DNA of 64,000 bases from Cristatella mucedo (Eukaryota > Bryozoa > Phylactolaemata > Cristatellidae), in NCBI GenBank assembly GCA_009760855.2, contig WPIO01000040.1, positions 1,823,501 through 1,887,500 of the forward strand, in the 5' to 3' direction. Positions 25,527-35,879 of this stretch are shown here, one piece after another (the first letter of the stretch is position 1; the number at the start of each line of letters is the position of its first letter). Under the pieces are notes generated by a model. It was given only the letters and a program-made list of their open reading frames with translations. It was not told the DNA's origin and made no database searches. Made by a program: the position numbers and the translations under genes.

Positions 25527-26619
25527 CCAGGATTTCACTTCTATGCGGATGACACTCAGTTGTACCTTTGCTTTGATCCCTCCCAGCCTTCGAGCACCTC
25601 GAATTCTCTTAAATCACTAGCTGCATGCATTGATGACATCCGCACATGGATGGCAGCAAATTTTCTAAAACTTAACGATGATAAAACTAACTTACTAGTT
25701 ATGGGCAAACCCAGTGTGATTCAGAGATTGGAAAAGCTGACGCTCAAAATTGGCTCTGCCAGCATATCTCCTGTTGAATCAGCTCGAAATCTAGGTGTCA
25801 TATTTCAAAGCGACCTCTCGTTAGACGACCATATCAGCTCCAAAGTCGAATCCGCCTATTTTCAGCTTCATAACATTGCTAAAATTCGGGCTTGTTTAGA
25901 TAAAGATACCACGTCCAAGTTGGTCCATGCATTCGTGACATCCCGTCTCGACTTCTGCAACTCACTGCTTACTGGCCTACCAGCATGTGCGATCAGGCGA
26001 TTGCAGCTGGTGCAAAACTCTGCAGCTAGGCTTGTCTGCCGTGAGCGTTGCAGTTGCCACATTACTCCACTTCTCGCCGACCTGCACTGGCTACCAGTCA
26101 AGCAACGGATTGACTTCAAGGTTTTGTCGCTCACTTTTAGGTCCCTTCATTCTATGGCTCCAGCCTATCTCTCAGATATACTACCCCATCAGGCCAAGCA
26201 TCGTACCACCCGCTTTTCGGAATCCAACAGTCTACAAATACCTCGTACAAACCTTAAATCCTTTGGAGACCGTGCATTTAGTTCATATGCTCCCAAAGCC
26301 TGGAACTCCCTCCCGACCTGCGTCAGAACATCCCCTGACCTGAACACATTTAAAAGGAACCTAAAAACACACCTATTTAGGACAGCATTTAGTAGGTCCC
26401 TGTGATTCGTCCTTGATGTGCTTATGCGTGCTGACACTGTGCATGCTGCCACTAACTACATCTGCATGCTGACCCAGTGCATGTCACCCCTAACCATATT
26501 ATTCATTTCGTTTGTTTTTCAAGCACGATTTTACTTACCATTCAATAGCATTTCACTTTACAGTAAATGTAGAGCGCCTAGAGAGAGATTAAGTTCTCTG
26601 AGGGCGCTTTATCAAGTGA

Positions 26620-26652
<33 letters not shown>
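25527..26652 (+). mobile_element. LINE-A, longest intact RT C-terminal frame
   Basis: An uninterrupted frame runs from about 25,530 to a stop at 26,403-26,405. It starts just before the catalytic box (FYADDTQLYL) and continues through FLKLNDDKT, ISPVESARNLGV, SRLDFCNSLLTGLPACAIRR and DLHWLPVKQRIDF to the C terminus. The 3' UTR has the GCGCCTAGAGAGAG...GGGCGC stem-loop and ends in about ten ATT units (26,618-26,652). Upstream RT motifs and the endonuclease are missing (5' truncation), so it is not autonomous. It is the best reference copy of LINE-A in the window. Confidence 0.9.
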
Positions 26653-27104
26653 AGGCGGCGCGCAGGAATCGGTCGGAATGCGAACGGATGCGGCGGCACA
26701 AATGGGTGTTTTACGGTCACTGTCGCAAGCTTATCTTCCTGCTCTCGATTAAAAAAAATCGCAAACGGCTTACTACCTCAATAGCGGTTGGATAGCGGCT
26801 CGCGATCAGAAGCAGAACAGCGGCTTTCTGTGCTAGCCAAGGCCCCGAAGAAAAAGGCCGCTAGAGGTCTCCACGGAAGCTGCACAGCTGCTGCAGGACG
26901 GCACCTAGCGAGTGCTCATAAGCGGCGACCGCGAGTGCAGTGCAGTGCAGTGCCGTGGAGGAAAGAGGCAGTAGGGGTCAGAGCTAGATCAGTTTCTACT
27001 ACGGGCAGCGTAGTAATAGCAGGCTATTCAACACGGTTGCCAGAGTCTGTATGTATTTGCGTTAAAAAAACGCGTTTTGAGATCTCGTTTCTGTTAAAAG
27101 TTTA

Positions 27105-27258
27105 AAAAACATATATAATTCATTTGTATAGCGCCACAAGAGAACTAAATCTCTATTCAGGCGCTTCACATATGCCTCAGGACTCGAGCTCACGACCTCA
27201 GCCAGACCTTAGTCGGGGCGAGCACCTTAACCGCTGGACCAAACCAGCTCGGCAGTTC
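27105..27258 (-). mobile_element. SINE-B, tRNA head fused to LINE-A-like tail
   Basis: On the minus strand the tRNA-like head reads GCTGGTTTGGTCCAGCGGTT with box B GTGAGCTCGAGTCC. It is followed directly by GAAGCGCCTGAATAGAGAT...GGCGCTATACAAATGAATTATA. That tail is the same kind of stem-loop as in LINE-A, implying mobilisation by an L2-like RT. Confidence 0.8.
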
Positions 27259-28551
27259 TCTGCAAGACCTTAACGCTAAACGCTAAGCCCTAAAATCTAT
27301 ACCGAAAAACTCAAATAAAAAAAATACAAGATCTAACCACTAAACCGGAAACCTAAAAGACATCCAGTCCCCAAACGCTAAGCCAAAAATCCTAAACCCT
27401 AAGTTAGAAGGATAGCTTTCAGTATTTTTTTTAAATTTAACATCACTATTCTTTAATTTAGATTAAATTATTTAATTTAATTTAAATGTAATCTTTTATT
27501 TTATTTATTTACTTTAATTAATTATAATTTTTTATTTAGCACCCAAACTGACGTGACTGTATGCATAAGCGATGCCGTATTAGCTGCGGTACACGACCTC
27601 TGCTGATAAAAATCAGCTGTGCAGCAATCTGGAAGGCCAATATGATCTCTTGAAGGGTCATTCGCTCGCATTTCAATTGAGGCTGTTGTAATGTTTTACA
27701 TTAAATATATCTACAGTGATTATTTTCTTACCAGCTGTTGCACAGACGTTAACCAACATTATCGTAACTATGAAAATGCCTCCAACGAAGGTCTACTATA
27801 AAAAGGTGGGGTTGGTTTGAGAGGTTTTATCCTTTCAATACAACTTCAGGAAGATTGCCTAACCAAATAGAGTTACTACTGGAACTTCCATTCAGCTTCT
27901 ACTCTTCAATCGTAAGATTCGAATCTTACGATTATTACGAATCGTTACGATCACGAGAAATGCTCAGTTATCATAATGTGAACGCTAATTTGTAATCAAG
28001 TTTCAATGGAAGCTTACCTTTAAAAGTAATAATTCGTGACTTTAACCCGAAGAACTTGTCTTTAATTACCGTGAATTGTTCTTAGTTTTGTTGGCCACAC
28101 TAACCTGTTTGCCACTGCCAGGATTGCTTGTGATTCTTAGTTACGCGCGTTGTCGTGTCGAAAACAACGGTACTGCATGTATAGGTACTGTAAACCACAG
28201 AGCTGAGAGTAAATAAATAGCTCGCTAGTCTTTTCTTTGCTAAATAAAAAAGGCACAATTGCACTCATATTCTTGTGAGCCTTTCGCAATTTCTCTCACT
28301 GATCGTACGTTAGCAAGCCCATATTAGACCGTATTAGCAAGAGTATCATTATTACTATTATTAATAGCTCTAGGCAGTACGATGGTAACCCCACACGTTT
28401 GCCTATCGGTCGCATTAGTGGCCGCACAGTAGACTTGTTAAACATGGTAACCTAGGTAACTGCAGTAGACTAGGAGGCGACGAAAGCGTCACTCTCCTTG
28501 TGTAGAAGATTCATCTTCGTCTTACATTCAACAATAAAAAGCTACTTATGA
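27259..28551. other. No gene; degenerate CTAAACCCTAA-like patch then AT-rich DNA
   Basis: Bases 27,265-27,412 contain repeated CTAAACGCTAAG, CCTAAACCCTAAG and TAACCACTAAACC words resembling decayed telomere-type repeats. Bases 27,420-27,540 are AT-rich. CTATAAAAAGG at about 27,795 resembles a TATA box without an evident gene. Confidence 0.4.
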
Positions 28552-29523
28552 AATCTGCACGTTGATGGCAGCAGACTTTCTTAAATTAAATGATGATACA
28601 ACTAACTTACTAGTTACAGACAAACCGAGAGTGATACAGAAATTGGAAAGGCTAACGCTCAAATTCGACTCTGCCAGCATATCTCCTGTTGAATCAGCCC
28701 GAAATCTAGGTGTCATGTTCCAAAGTGACCTCTCGTTAGACGACCACATCAGCTCCACAGTCAAAGCTTCCTACTTTCAGCTACATAACATTGCTAAAAT
28801 TCGGGCTTGTTTAGATAAGGATACCACGTCTAAATTGGTCCATGCATTTGTGACATCCCGACTTGATTTCTGTAACTCGCTGCTTACTGGCCTACCGGCA
28901 TGTGCAATCACATCAGGCAATTACAGCTTGTGCAAAACTCCGCAGCTAGGCTTCTCTGTCGTGAGCGTCGCAGTTGCTTCATCACACCACCTCTTGCCGA
29001 CATGCACTGGCTCCCAGTCAAGCAACGCATCGACTTCAAGGTTTTGTCACTCACTTTTAGGTCTCTTCATTCTTTGGCTCCAGCCTACCTATCAGATCTA
29101 CCCCCTCCCCCACCAGGCTAAGCATCGTGCCACCGGCTTTTTTGGAATCTAACTGTTTACTCATACTTCGTGCAAATCTCAAAATCCTTTGGAGACCTTC
29201 AGTTCGTATGATCCCAAAGCCTGCAACTCACTTCTGACTTCCGTCCCCACATCTCTCGACCTGCCCACATTTAAAAAGAAACTAGAAACATGCCTATTTA
29301 TCACGGCATTAAGTGGGTCCCTGCGATTCGTCCTGTACGTGCTTATGCGTACTGAAACTCTGCATTCTGCCCCTAACCGCACTTGCATGCTGACCCTGTG
29401 CATGTTACCCCTAACCGTGGTATTCTTGTTGTTTGTCGAGCATGCTACCACTAACCATTCGATCGTGCTTCCTTAGCAGCAATTGTAAAGCGCCTAGAGA
29501 GAGATTGAGTTCTCTGAGGGGGC
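28552..29523 (+). mobile_element. LINE-A RT C-terminal fragment, tail deleted
   Basis: The frame from 28,562 encodes FLKLNDDTT, ARNLGVMFQSDLSLDDHISS and SRLDFCNSLLTG. It is then frame-shifted within the ...CAITSGN... segment. The 3' UTR stops abruptly inside the stem-loop (TTCTCTGAGGGGG at 29,511-29,523), with no (ATT)n. The next base belongs to the decayed copy A of the secreted-peptide family, so this is a deletion junction. Confidence 0.85.
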
Positions 29524-29668
29524 CTTCTCACCGGCCCCTCCCCACAACCCGACTCCGGCCTTCAGCTGAGCTCGCTATCCCCTCTGCGACTGCGTACGTC
29601 TGTCAGTCTGTCTGTCTTACCTTCGTGCGCTCCCGATGCGATCAAGAATCACCAGAATGATCAACAGA

Positions 29669-30292
29669 TTAGAAGGCGATCAAGAAAAGCAGAGTTGCGA
29701 TCTTCATTCTGCAAAATGAAACAGTAGTGACGGTCAACCGGTGGCGGCAGCGCCTTCGGCGCTTTGTCTTCGGCTTCTTCGCGCCGTCGCCGACTCCCAG
29801 TCGCAGCTTCGCATAGGCAACCGGATGTTTACTGGCCGCAGCAGCCGCAGCACGCGGCGGGGCGGAATGCTGGGGCTGGCGAACGCGCTGCGAACTGCCT
29901 TGACAATGGCGCGACCGAGTGGCCGTCGATGGCAGTTTCGCGCGCGCGCCTGCTCCGAGTGTGCCGTTCTCGAGGAGCGGCGACTAGAGCAGACGCTACT
30001 AGAAATGCCGCTAGGTGAAGTCGAGGCCCACGTCGTGCGGGCAGCTCGGCGCGCCCACCGCGCCGAGCTGCCCGCACGGATTAGCAATTGCAGTTCGCTG
30101 CTGCGCCGCCCAATCGGTTAAGCGAAGCTCGGCGCACCCGGAGGGCGCGGCGGCCGCGCCTGTAGGCGCTTTCAGACGCCGGTCACGTAGCGTCGCCAGC
30201 GCCTGCTAGCGCCGCGACTGTCTGTCTCGCTCACCGTCTCGTGCATCGCGCTCCGAAATTTCTGCGACGTTCGAGACGCGAGCTTGATGTAA
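29669..30292 (-). pseudogene. Copy A of the secreted Gly-rich peptide family, broken
   Basis: This minus-strand paralogue of gene D retains a TATA box (30,315-30,322), exon 1 (about 30,292-30,235, donor CGAGACG|GTGAGC), intron 1 and the exon 2 acceptor (TTTTGCAG|A at 29,708). The ATG is at 29,707-29,705. It reads 12 residues of the signal peptide (MKIATLLFLIAF) and then hits TAA (29,671-29,669), because the middle of the signal exon is replaced by unrelated sequence. The end of exon 2 is still recognisable beyond this point, with a donor-like GCACGAAG|GTAAGAC near 29,620. About 100 bp later the homology ends at a LINE-A fragment and exon 3 is absent. It may still be transcribed but cannot make the peptide. 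Confidence 0.75.
30035..30077. repeat. Perfect 19-bp hairpin in intron 1 of copy A
   Basis: GTGCGGGCAGCTCGGCGCG (30,035-30,053), loop CCCAC, then its exact complement at 30,059-30,077. The same hairpin is at about 48,002-48,046 in gene D with one mismatch. Confidence 0.9.
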
Positions 30293-30314
30293 CCTCGTTG
30301 GAGCGACGGCCTCG

Positions 30315-30465
30315 CTTTTATAGGGAAGCGGCGCAGGCGGCGGAGGCGACTGCTGCACGACTCGTCGCCGGATCAGTGAGTCCACTAACGTCGCCTGGCG
30401 GCAACGTCCAACGTCCTGCGGAGGATAGGCGGCGATCGCGCCGCCTATCATCCGCAGGACGCCGC
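30315..30465 (-). promoter_or_regulatory. Promoter of copy A
   Basis: On the minus strand, TATAAAAG (30,322-30,315) is preceded by a GCCGCC-rich segment. An inverted repeat of about 24-bp arms lies at 30,412-30,465 (GTCCTGCGGAGGATAGGCGG and its complement, one mismatch). The GGGCGTGG box and ATTGG element seen in gene B are not present here. Confidence 0.65.
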
Positions 30466-30599
30466 GACGCTTTTCTTAGAATCTTGGCGATGAATTTAGA
30501 AGCGCTGCCGATCAGGAGTGTTACATCTGGTCACATCTGCTCCGCTCCTCCTTCGAGAACGCAGCGACGAAGTCCCGATTGATAGTGAAAGAAAGTAGC

Positions 30600-31600
30600 T
30601 TGCAAATTTCGGGTGTTCACGTTGCAAAAGGGATACGTGTGATTTTGCGCCTCCCCCCCCCGCATTTTGAATCGAATAGATAACTGGCGTCTCTTTCCTT
30701 TGCGTTAATTGCGATAATTAAAAAAAAATAATTAATACTTTAAAAATTAATAATTTGCACGAACTGCAGGTGAGCACGTAGCCTTTCCTCATTCGCCTTC
30801 AAAGAACTCCTATCCGAGGCGAGATCGCAGTACAGCACACTGTGCATGCGTCCATCCTACGGAAGCGACGATCGCGAAGCCAGCAGCTTCGCGATCGTAA
30901 ACTAATTGCGTTCGACCCCGCCCGTCTACTATCGTGCAGTCAGTTTTCAGCGCCCGAATTTCAATTGCCTGAACCTATTCACTCTAGTTAACAATTAGCA
31001 TCTTAGATTGCGTTGGTTGAATAAAATAAACTAGTACACGGTAGGCGTTTTGGTAAATCGCAGCGGCACAATTACGGCAAGCTTCGACGGTACCGGAGCC
31101 GGCGGCCATCTTCCGGCGCCATCGACCCAACGTGAAATGGAATGAACGTACGCGCGCGTTCATACGCCCGCCCCGTGCGTCCAGAGACGAAAGAGAGATT
31201 TAGATGAGACCCATAGATATGCCTAAGTGTCCAACAAGTGCTTTCACAGTGCTTCAGCTAGCATCAACTTCAACAGCATACAGCTCACATTTCAGATGGA
31301 CAATGATGCGAAGTGGTCATCTCAACACGACGTGCGCTACGATCTTTAAAGAGCTCACAGCGGACAGAGCAGCGGCGGCGGCGGCGGGGGCAGAACCGCT
31401 GCTGCTCACCGTGTTTTTGAAGCGAAAGCTTTCGCGGTAGCCTGCTTAATATATAAAATACATAAATTCCTGTTGGCGTATGCATTGCATTGAGCAGGCC
31501 ACGAAGTCTCTTCTTCTGCGAAACTGATGCAATTCAATTTTGATTGGATACGATCATAATGCTTCGTCATTGTTAAATAAACATTATTTTAATTGCAAAT
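30600..31600. other. Arm sequence absent from the right arm, no gene seen
   Basis: Mixed unique-looking DNA with an AT-rich patch at 30,715-30,755. A CpG-rich patch at 31,070-31,170 contains GGCGGCCATCTTCCGG (an ETS/YY1-like arrangement). No supported coding exon. Confidence 0.4.
30868..30898. repeat. Perfect 13-bp hairpin
   Basis: ACGATCGCGAAGC, loop CAGCA, GCTTCGCGATCGT. It lies in the 30.5-32.2 kb segment that is shortened in the right arm. Confidence 0.9.
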
Positions 31601-32100
31601 CTCAGACACGACGGCATTAACGTCCCGAGTTGAGTGTGGATGCAGTTGCGTAGCTCTGCTGGTGCCCGGCATCGCGCACGATTGTGCCGCAGTTTACCGT
31701 CCGCTTTCGGCAGCCTGCGTCGTGCACGTGACCGTCTGCAGCGGATCTGTCGTCATCTGCTCGTTGCTGCCTCGTCAGTCAGGCTGCAGCAACTTCACTT
31801 GATTGCTGCGGCACGATGCTCCTCCAAGCATTCGCACGGCACTTTCGAGGCAGATCTAGAAATGGAAGCTATAAGCTTTAACCACCTACCGAGTAGGAGC
31901 CGTTAAGGCGCTTTAGGCAATCGGCTCCTGCTCATCACTCTCGTGCATTCCTGCATAATGGTGACGATTGTGGTCTCATCTCTTCGTACCAGCCTCTGCC
32001 CAGCCTTTCCGGCGAGCGAGCGAGCAGACTGGCCGCGCGACAGCCATCTTCGGGTGCGCCGAAAGGCCACCGCGACAGCGCACACGACTCACTGACGGGA
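31600..32100 (+). repeat. Dispersed repeat 'R', plus-strand copy
   Basis: Shares GATGCAGTT-CGTAGCTCTG, CTGCGTCGTGCAC/TGGGTGGTGCAG and GATCTGTCGTCATC-like blocks in order with 43,795-44,290 (+) and 35,050-35,545 (-). About 70-75% alike by eye. It forms the left half of an older palindrome within the arm. Confidence 0.65.
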
Positions 32101-32379
32101 CGATTTATGTTGTCGGTGGCTGCTGAATGCGTCCGTGCTTTCTAACGTGGGCGTCTCGGCTGCTTCGCGATCAAATACTCCAGGTCGGCTTCAGATCAAT
32201 TCTGACAAGCTAACGGCACCACCAGCCGATGCCTGGCAGTGGACTGAAAGATAGCTATCATTATAGTCACTATGCATTTGCATGGCAGATCACAGGGCGA
32301 CCCGAGCGGCCGCCGCACGTGCACGCGCTAGTAGGATTGGTCGGTGATGCTTACGTCCCTTTAATACAAGGCTGGATTA

Positions 32380-32640
32380 TGCCAGAGCCGATCCGCCGGG
32401 CGGTTCTTTGAATGCAACGGTCCAGCAAGCTGTGGTCTTACCCATAGAGCTCTCTCGGTAGATGTCAGGCTCAGCAAGACGTCGTCCGTGGTGATATCTA
32501 TACCACGGTTCGCTGTAGCTTACCCACTGTTCTCTGTCATCGGTTCTTAGATTCTTGACGTTCACTTCGTGCTTTCGTGAGCGAATCGTGTCACTCGTCA
32601 ATGACGCAAATTATAAATTAAAGTGAATCGAAATATTTTG
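32380..32640 (-). repeat. Inner inverted repeat 'X', minus copy
   Basis: On the minus strand ATTTGCGTC-TTGACG-GTGAC...TTCGCTC and translated words REQWV and RRLAEPDIYRE parallel those of 33,640-33,875 on plus (RQLWV, GRLLAEPCCYRE). This divergent pair is separated by 1.0 kb and may represent old transposon ends or old divergent exons. Confidence 0.55.
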
Positions 32641-33639
32641 ACCTGGCCATTCGCTGCTCGCTCGCCTTAAGGTAAGGGCTAGTCAAGCCTCACACCGTCT
32701 TTAGCGATGTTTTCAAACTAGCCAAGAACCAAAATCAAATCGCCGTAACGTATGTGCCTGCAACGGAGTTAACCGGTGAAAAATAAGTTCTTGGATCAGG
32801 CCTCTTCCTGCACGTACAGTTTTTCCTAGATACGAATGACCCTGGCGCAATTAGGCGATAGGCGAGGGTTGGCATGAAGACGTTAGCTCAGCGGGCTCAC
32901 GGTCAGTCAGGTTAGACAGGTTATTGAGACATATCGAGGTCGCTTTCGACTGTTGCTCGCGATGTTTTTCCTAATAGAGAAACCAGGGACACATCTCAAC
33001 TGTAAAATGTGTAACTGGCGAGTAATACATTTCCGCTCACAGCTTGCTTTACATTATGGCTTTATATCTTGACCCCGTGTCGAACTCCTGGCTGAATCAA
33101 TCTTTGGTCGCCAGTCATGCAGTGCTTATAAGATGCACAGTCGCTAACACGGTTTATAAGGTTAGCGAACGGAGGTCGTTTGCAATGTATCAACAAATAA
33201 CGCTGTCGTCACTGGCAGCTCTGGCCTTTGGGGCATGCAGTTGGTTCCACACGTAGAAATTCTGAAATTATATACACGATTCTATTCTGCAGGTGATATA
33301 ACAAATCAAGAGCTTTAGCGATTTCTAAACTAAGCTTTTTGGTCTGTCAGATGCACCAAAGACGTTCTAAAATAGACACTCAATGACACAAGTGCATAAA
33401 AAGGCACGGTCATATGACTGTTTGAATGGCGTTGAAAAATATTCAAAAATATTTAATAGTTTAATATTTAGAAATATATTCTAGAAATATTTTGAGTTGT
33501 GTGGGTTTGACAAACGTACGTGTACATACGGTTCCCTGAATGAAAGGTTCTTGTTCAGTTTGATCACAAGGAGAAGGAATCCACGAGGCTTGATTTCCCA
33601 AAGTCTGGATGTGAATGTGCCGTGAATGGCAGCAGCACA

Positions 33640-33875
33640 CTTTTTCGATGCACAGAATTTCCAATTTGCGTCGCTGACGGATGACGGGTAAGTCGCTCAT
33701 TACTGAACAAAGTACACGTTATGAAGTGATAACAGAAAAAGAACGCAACCGACAATTGTGGGTAAGAGCTACCGATGGACGGCTGCTTGCTGAGCCCTGC
33801 TGCTACAGAGAAGCATGGATAACTCGTTGCTGTGAACGATTTCTTGCTGGGCCCCGCTTGGTTGATTAGTCTCAC
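33640..33875 (+). repeat. Inner inverted repeat 'X', plus copy
   Basis: Partner of 32,380-32,640. A plus-strand frame of 62 codons (33,681-33,869) aligns with the minus-strand frame of the partner. I do not recognise a protein family. Confidence 0.55.
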
Positions 33876-34019
33876 ATAATGCAGCCGTTACCGTGAACAG
33901 ATGTAAAATGATCGACACACCATTGAGGTGTCTTATTTGATAACGGCTTAAAATTTGAAAGTTTTGGTTAGTGGACTGCCTCAAGGGCTATCTATCGCGA
34001 TCGATCCCTAAGTCTGAAA

Positions 34020-34755
34020 TTAGGGACCATCCAATACAGTGGCTGGCTAGAACTTATAGCTAGCTCCCTCATTCTGCCGCCTGGGATGGACCTCGGCAAA
34101 TTCATTTCCTCGGCGGAGCTACTGAATAGGCCACTGACCTTGACCTCTACAGATCTTTCAAGACTCTATCCGGCAAAGTCAGGGTCAATAAATGCACGCG
34201 ATAATGGCACGAGTCTTCTTTGCTGAAGGAGCTGGGATGGCTCCTAGTTGATTAACTAATCTAGAGCAGAACTCTTTCACTGACCCACAAGGCCCGCGAT
34301 GACTTGGCTCCTCCATACATACTTACCAACTGCTGCCCACCAGTTTCAGCCTCCTCGTGCCCTCAGGTCCTCTTTGGACGATCAATTAGCTGTTCCATTC
34401 CTCCGCGTAAAGACCGTTGGTGACTGACGATTTTTCTTTGCAGGTCCTATGGTGTGGTGCATTAGTTGTACTATTTCCGGCAACGGCATTTATTCTCCTG
34501 CTTCTGACTGTGAAACATCCTTTGTAGCCGTCCTGGGCTGCTTTGCCATGCTACTCAATGCCTCAACCACCCTCTTGACGCAGCTTGCTTATCGCTTTCT
34601 CTCTTTTTTTTGAGCGAAATTAAGTCCGTTGGCTACAGAATGCGTACTGAAAGCCGCTTAGGCTTTCAGTGGCTACACAAAACGTTCCTGGGTAACACCA
34701 ACTTGGTGTTTGCGTGGCTGTGTGGAGTAGTAGACGGATCTTACATTAGCAAGTA
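34020..34755 (+). mobile_element. LINE-B 3' remnant in the left arm
   Basis: Decayed RT C-terminus (LTHKAR, APPYILTN), then the LINE-B 3' UTR (GGCTACAGAATGCGTACTGA, AAGCCGCTTAGGC, GGGTAACACCAAC) and a weak ACATTAGCA end. The identical piece lies inverted in the right arm, so it was inserted before the arms duplicated. Confidence 0.7.
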
Positions 34756-34857
34756 CACAAATTCGCTGGCCGCCGCAGCGGTTGCCCATGCGATATTTAA
34801 TGCCAATTCATAGCGATTGAACGCTGGCTGCCACTTATTCCAGGCATTAATCCATTG

Positions 34858-34972
34858 CAACCAATCGCATTGGTTGACGGCTCCGTTAATTCGTGAAAAG
34901 TTAACGGACGCATCTAGTTACGAGATGCGTCCGGTCTCGTAACGAGATGCCTGGTGCATCTAGTTACGAGAC
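34858..34972. repeat. Three consecutive hairpins in the left arm
   Basis: AACCAAT-CGC-ATTGGTT at about 34,858-34,875. GGACGCATCT...AGATGCGTCC at 34,906-34,932 with a 7-nt loop. GTCTCGTAACGAGATGC paired with GCATCTAGTTACGAGAC at 34,934-34,972 (one mismatch, 5-nt loop). The mirror copy is at about 44,364-44,478. Confidence 0.85.
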
Positions 34973-35049
34973 GTTTACGACGGCCCATGAGCACACTTAT
35001 TCTCAACGCCGATACGCGCTTCCATCGACAAAGGAAATCGCCCCATAGG

Positions 35050-35545
35050 TGCTTCGTGGGTGCCATAGTAGTGGTGCTTTAATGGCCCGCACCCAGACAA
35101 CGAGATTGCCTGGCACCACCAGTCTGCTGGCTCGGAGAAAGAGGCCGCCGGTAGAGGGCGGTACGACGAGGGAGCCTGCAAACTGCTACATAATGCAAAA
35201 ATGGGTCAAGAGGGTTTAGCCCTTTTTGATTGGCTGCCTCCATGGCTGGTCGTAGATCAGGCAAGACTGAAAAGACAGCATTGATCTTGATTCACTTTCT
35301 AGATCTGCGTCGACTGACTGACTAACAAGAAGCAGGCTTGGGAGAGTATCGCGCCATACCAAGAGAACTTTTTGCAACCTGATTGACGAGGCAGCCACGA
35401 ATAGACGATGACAGATCCACTGCAAACGGTGGCCTGCACCACCCAGGCAGCCAAAAGCAGTTGGTAAATTGCGGCGTAATCGTGCACAATACTAGGCATC
35501 AGAGCTACGGAACTGCATCCCCACTCAGCTCTGGACTTTAATGTC
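35050..35545 (-). repeat. Dispersed repeat 'R', minus-strand copy
   Basis: Minus-strand counterpart of 31,600-32,100. The near-identical mirror is 43,795-44,290 on plus. No coding capacity recognised. Confidence 0.65.
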
Positions 35546-35739
35546 GTTTGCTAAGAAATTGTTCATAACGAAGAAACATAATATTGACGATGTTGACTAA
35601 GAATTTAATAGCTTTTAAAGATTTCAAAGAAAGAATGAACGGTTGTACGTCTTATGAGTGGCATGCACACAGACAGGCATGGTATCACGTTCCTGTAGGC
35701 TGGCTCTTCGGAAACTTGGATAAAGGCAACGCTCTGCCC

Positions 35740-35799
35740 CTCCTCTCTGTCTCTGTCTCTTCGTGTCTCTCCCTTTCTCTCTGTCTTTCTCTGTCTTTC

Positions 35800-35879
<80 letters not shown>

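Noticed and set aside
29734-30121. Overlapping frames of up to 126 codons on both strands, mirrored at 47,959-48,449
   Set aside because: They lie in intron 1 of copy A and gene D, differ between the copies by frame-changing indels, and are explained by GC-rich sequence.
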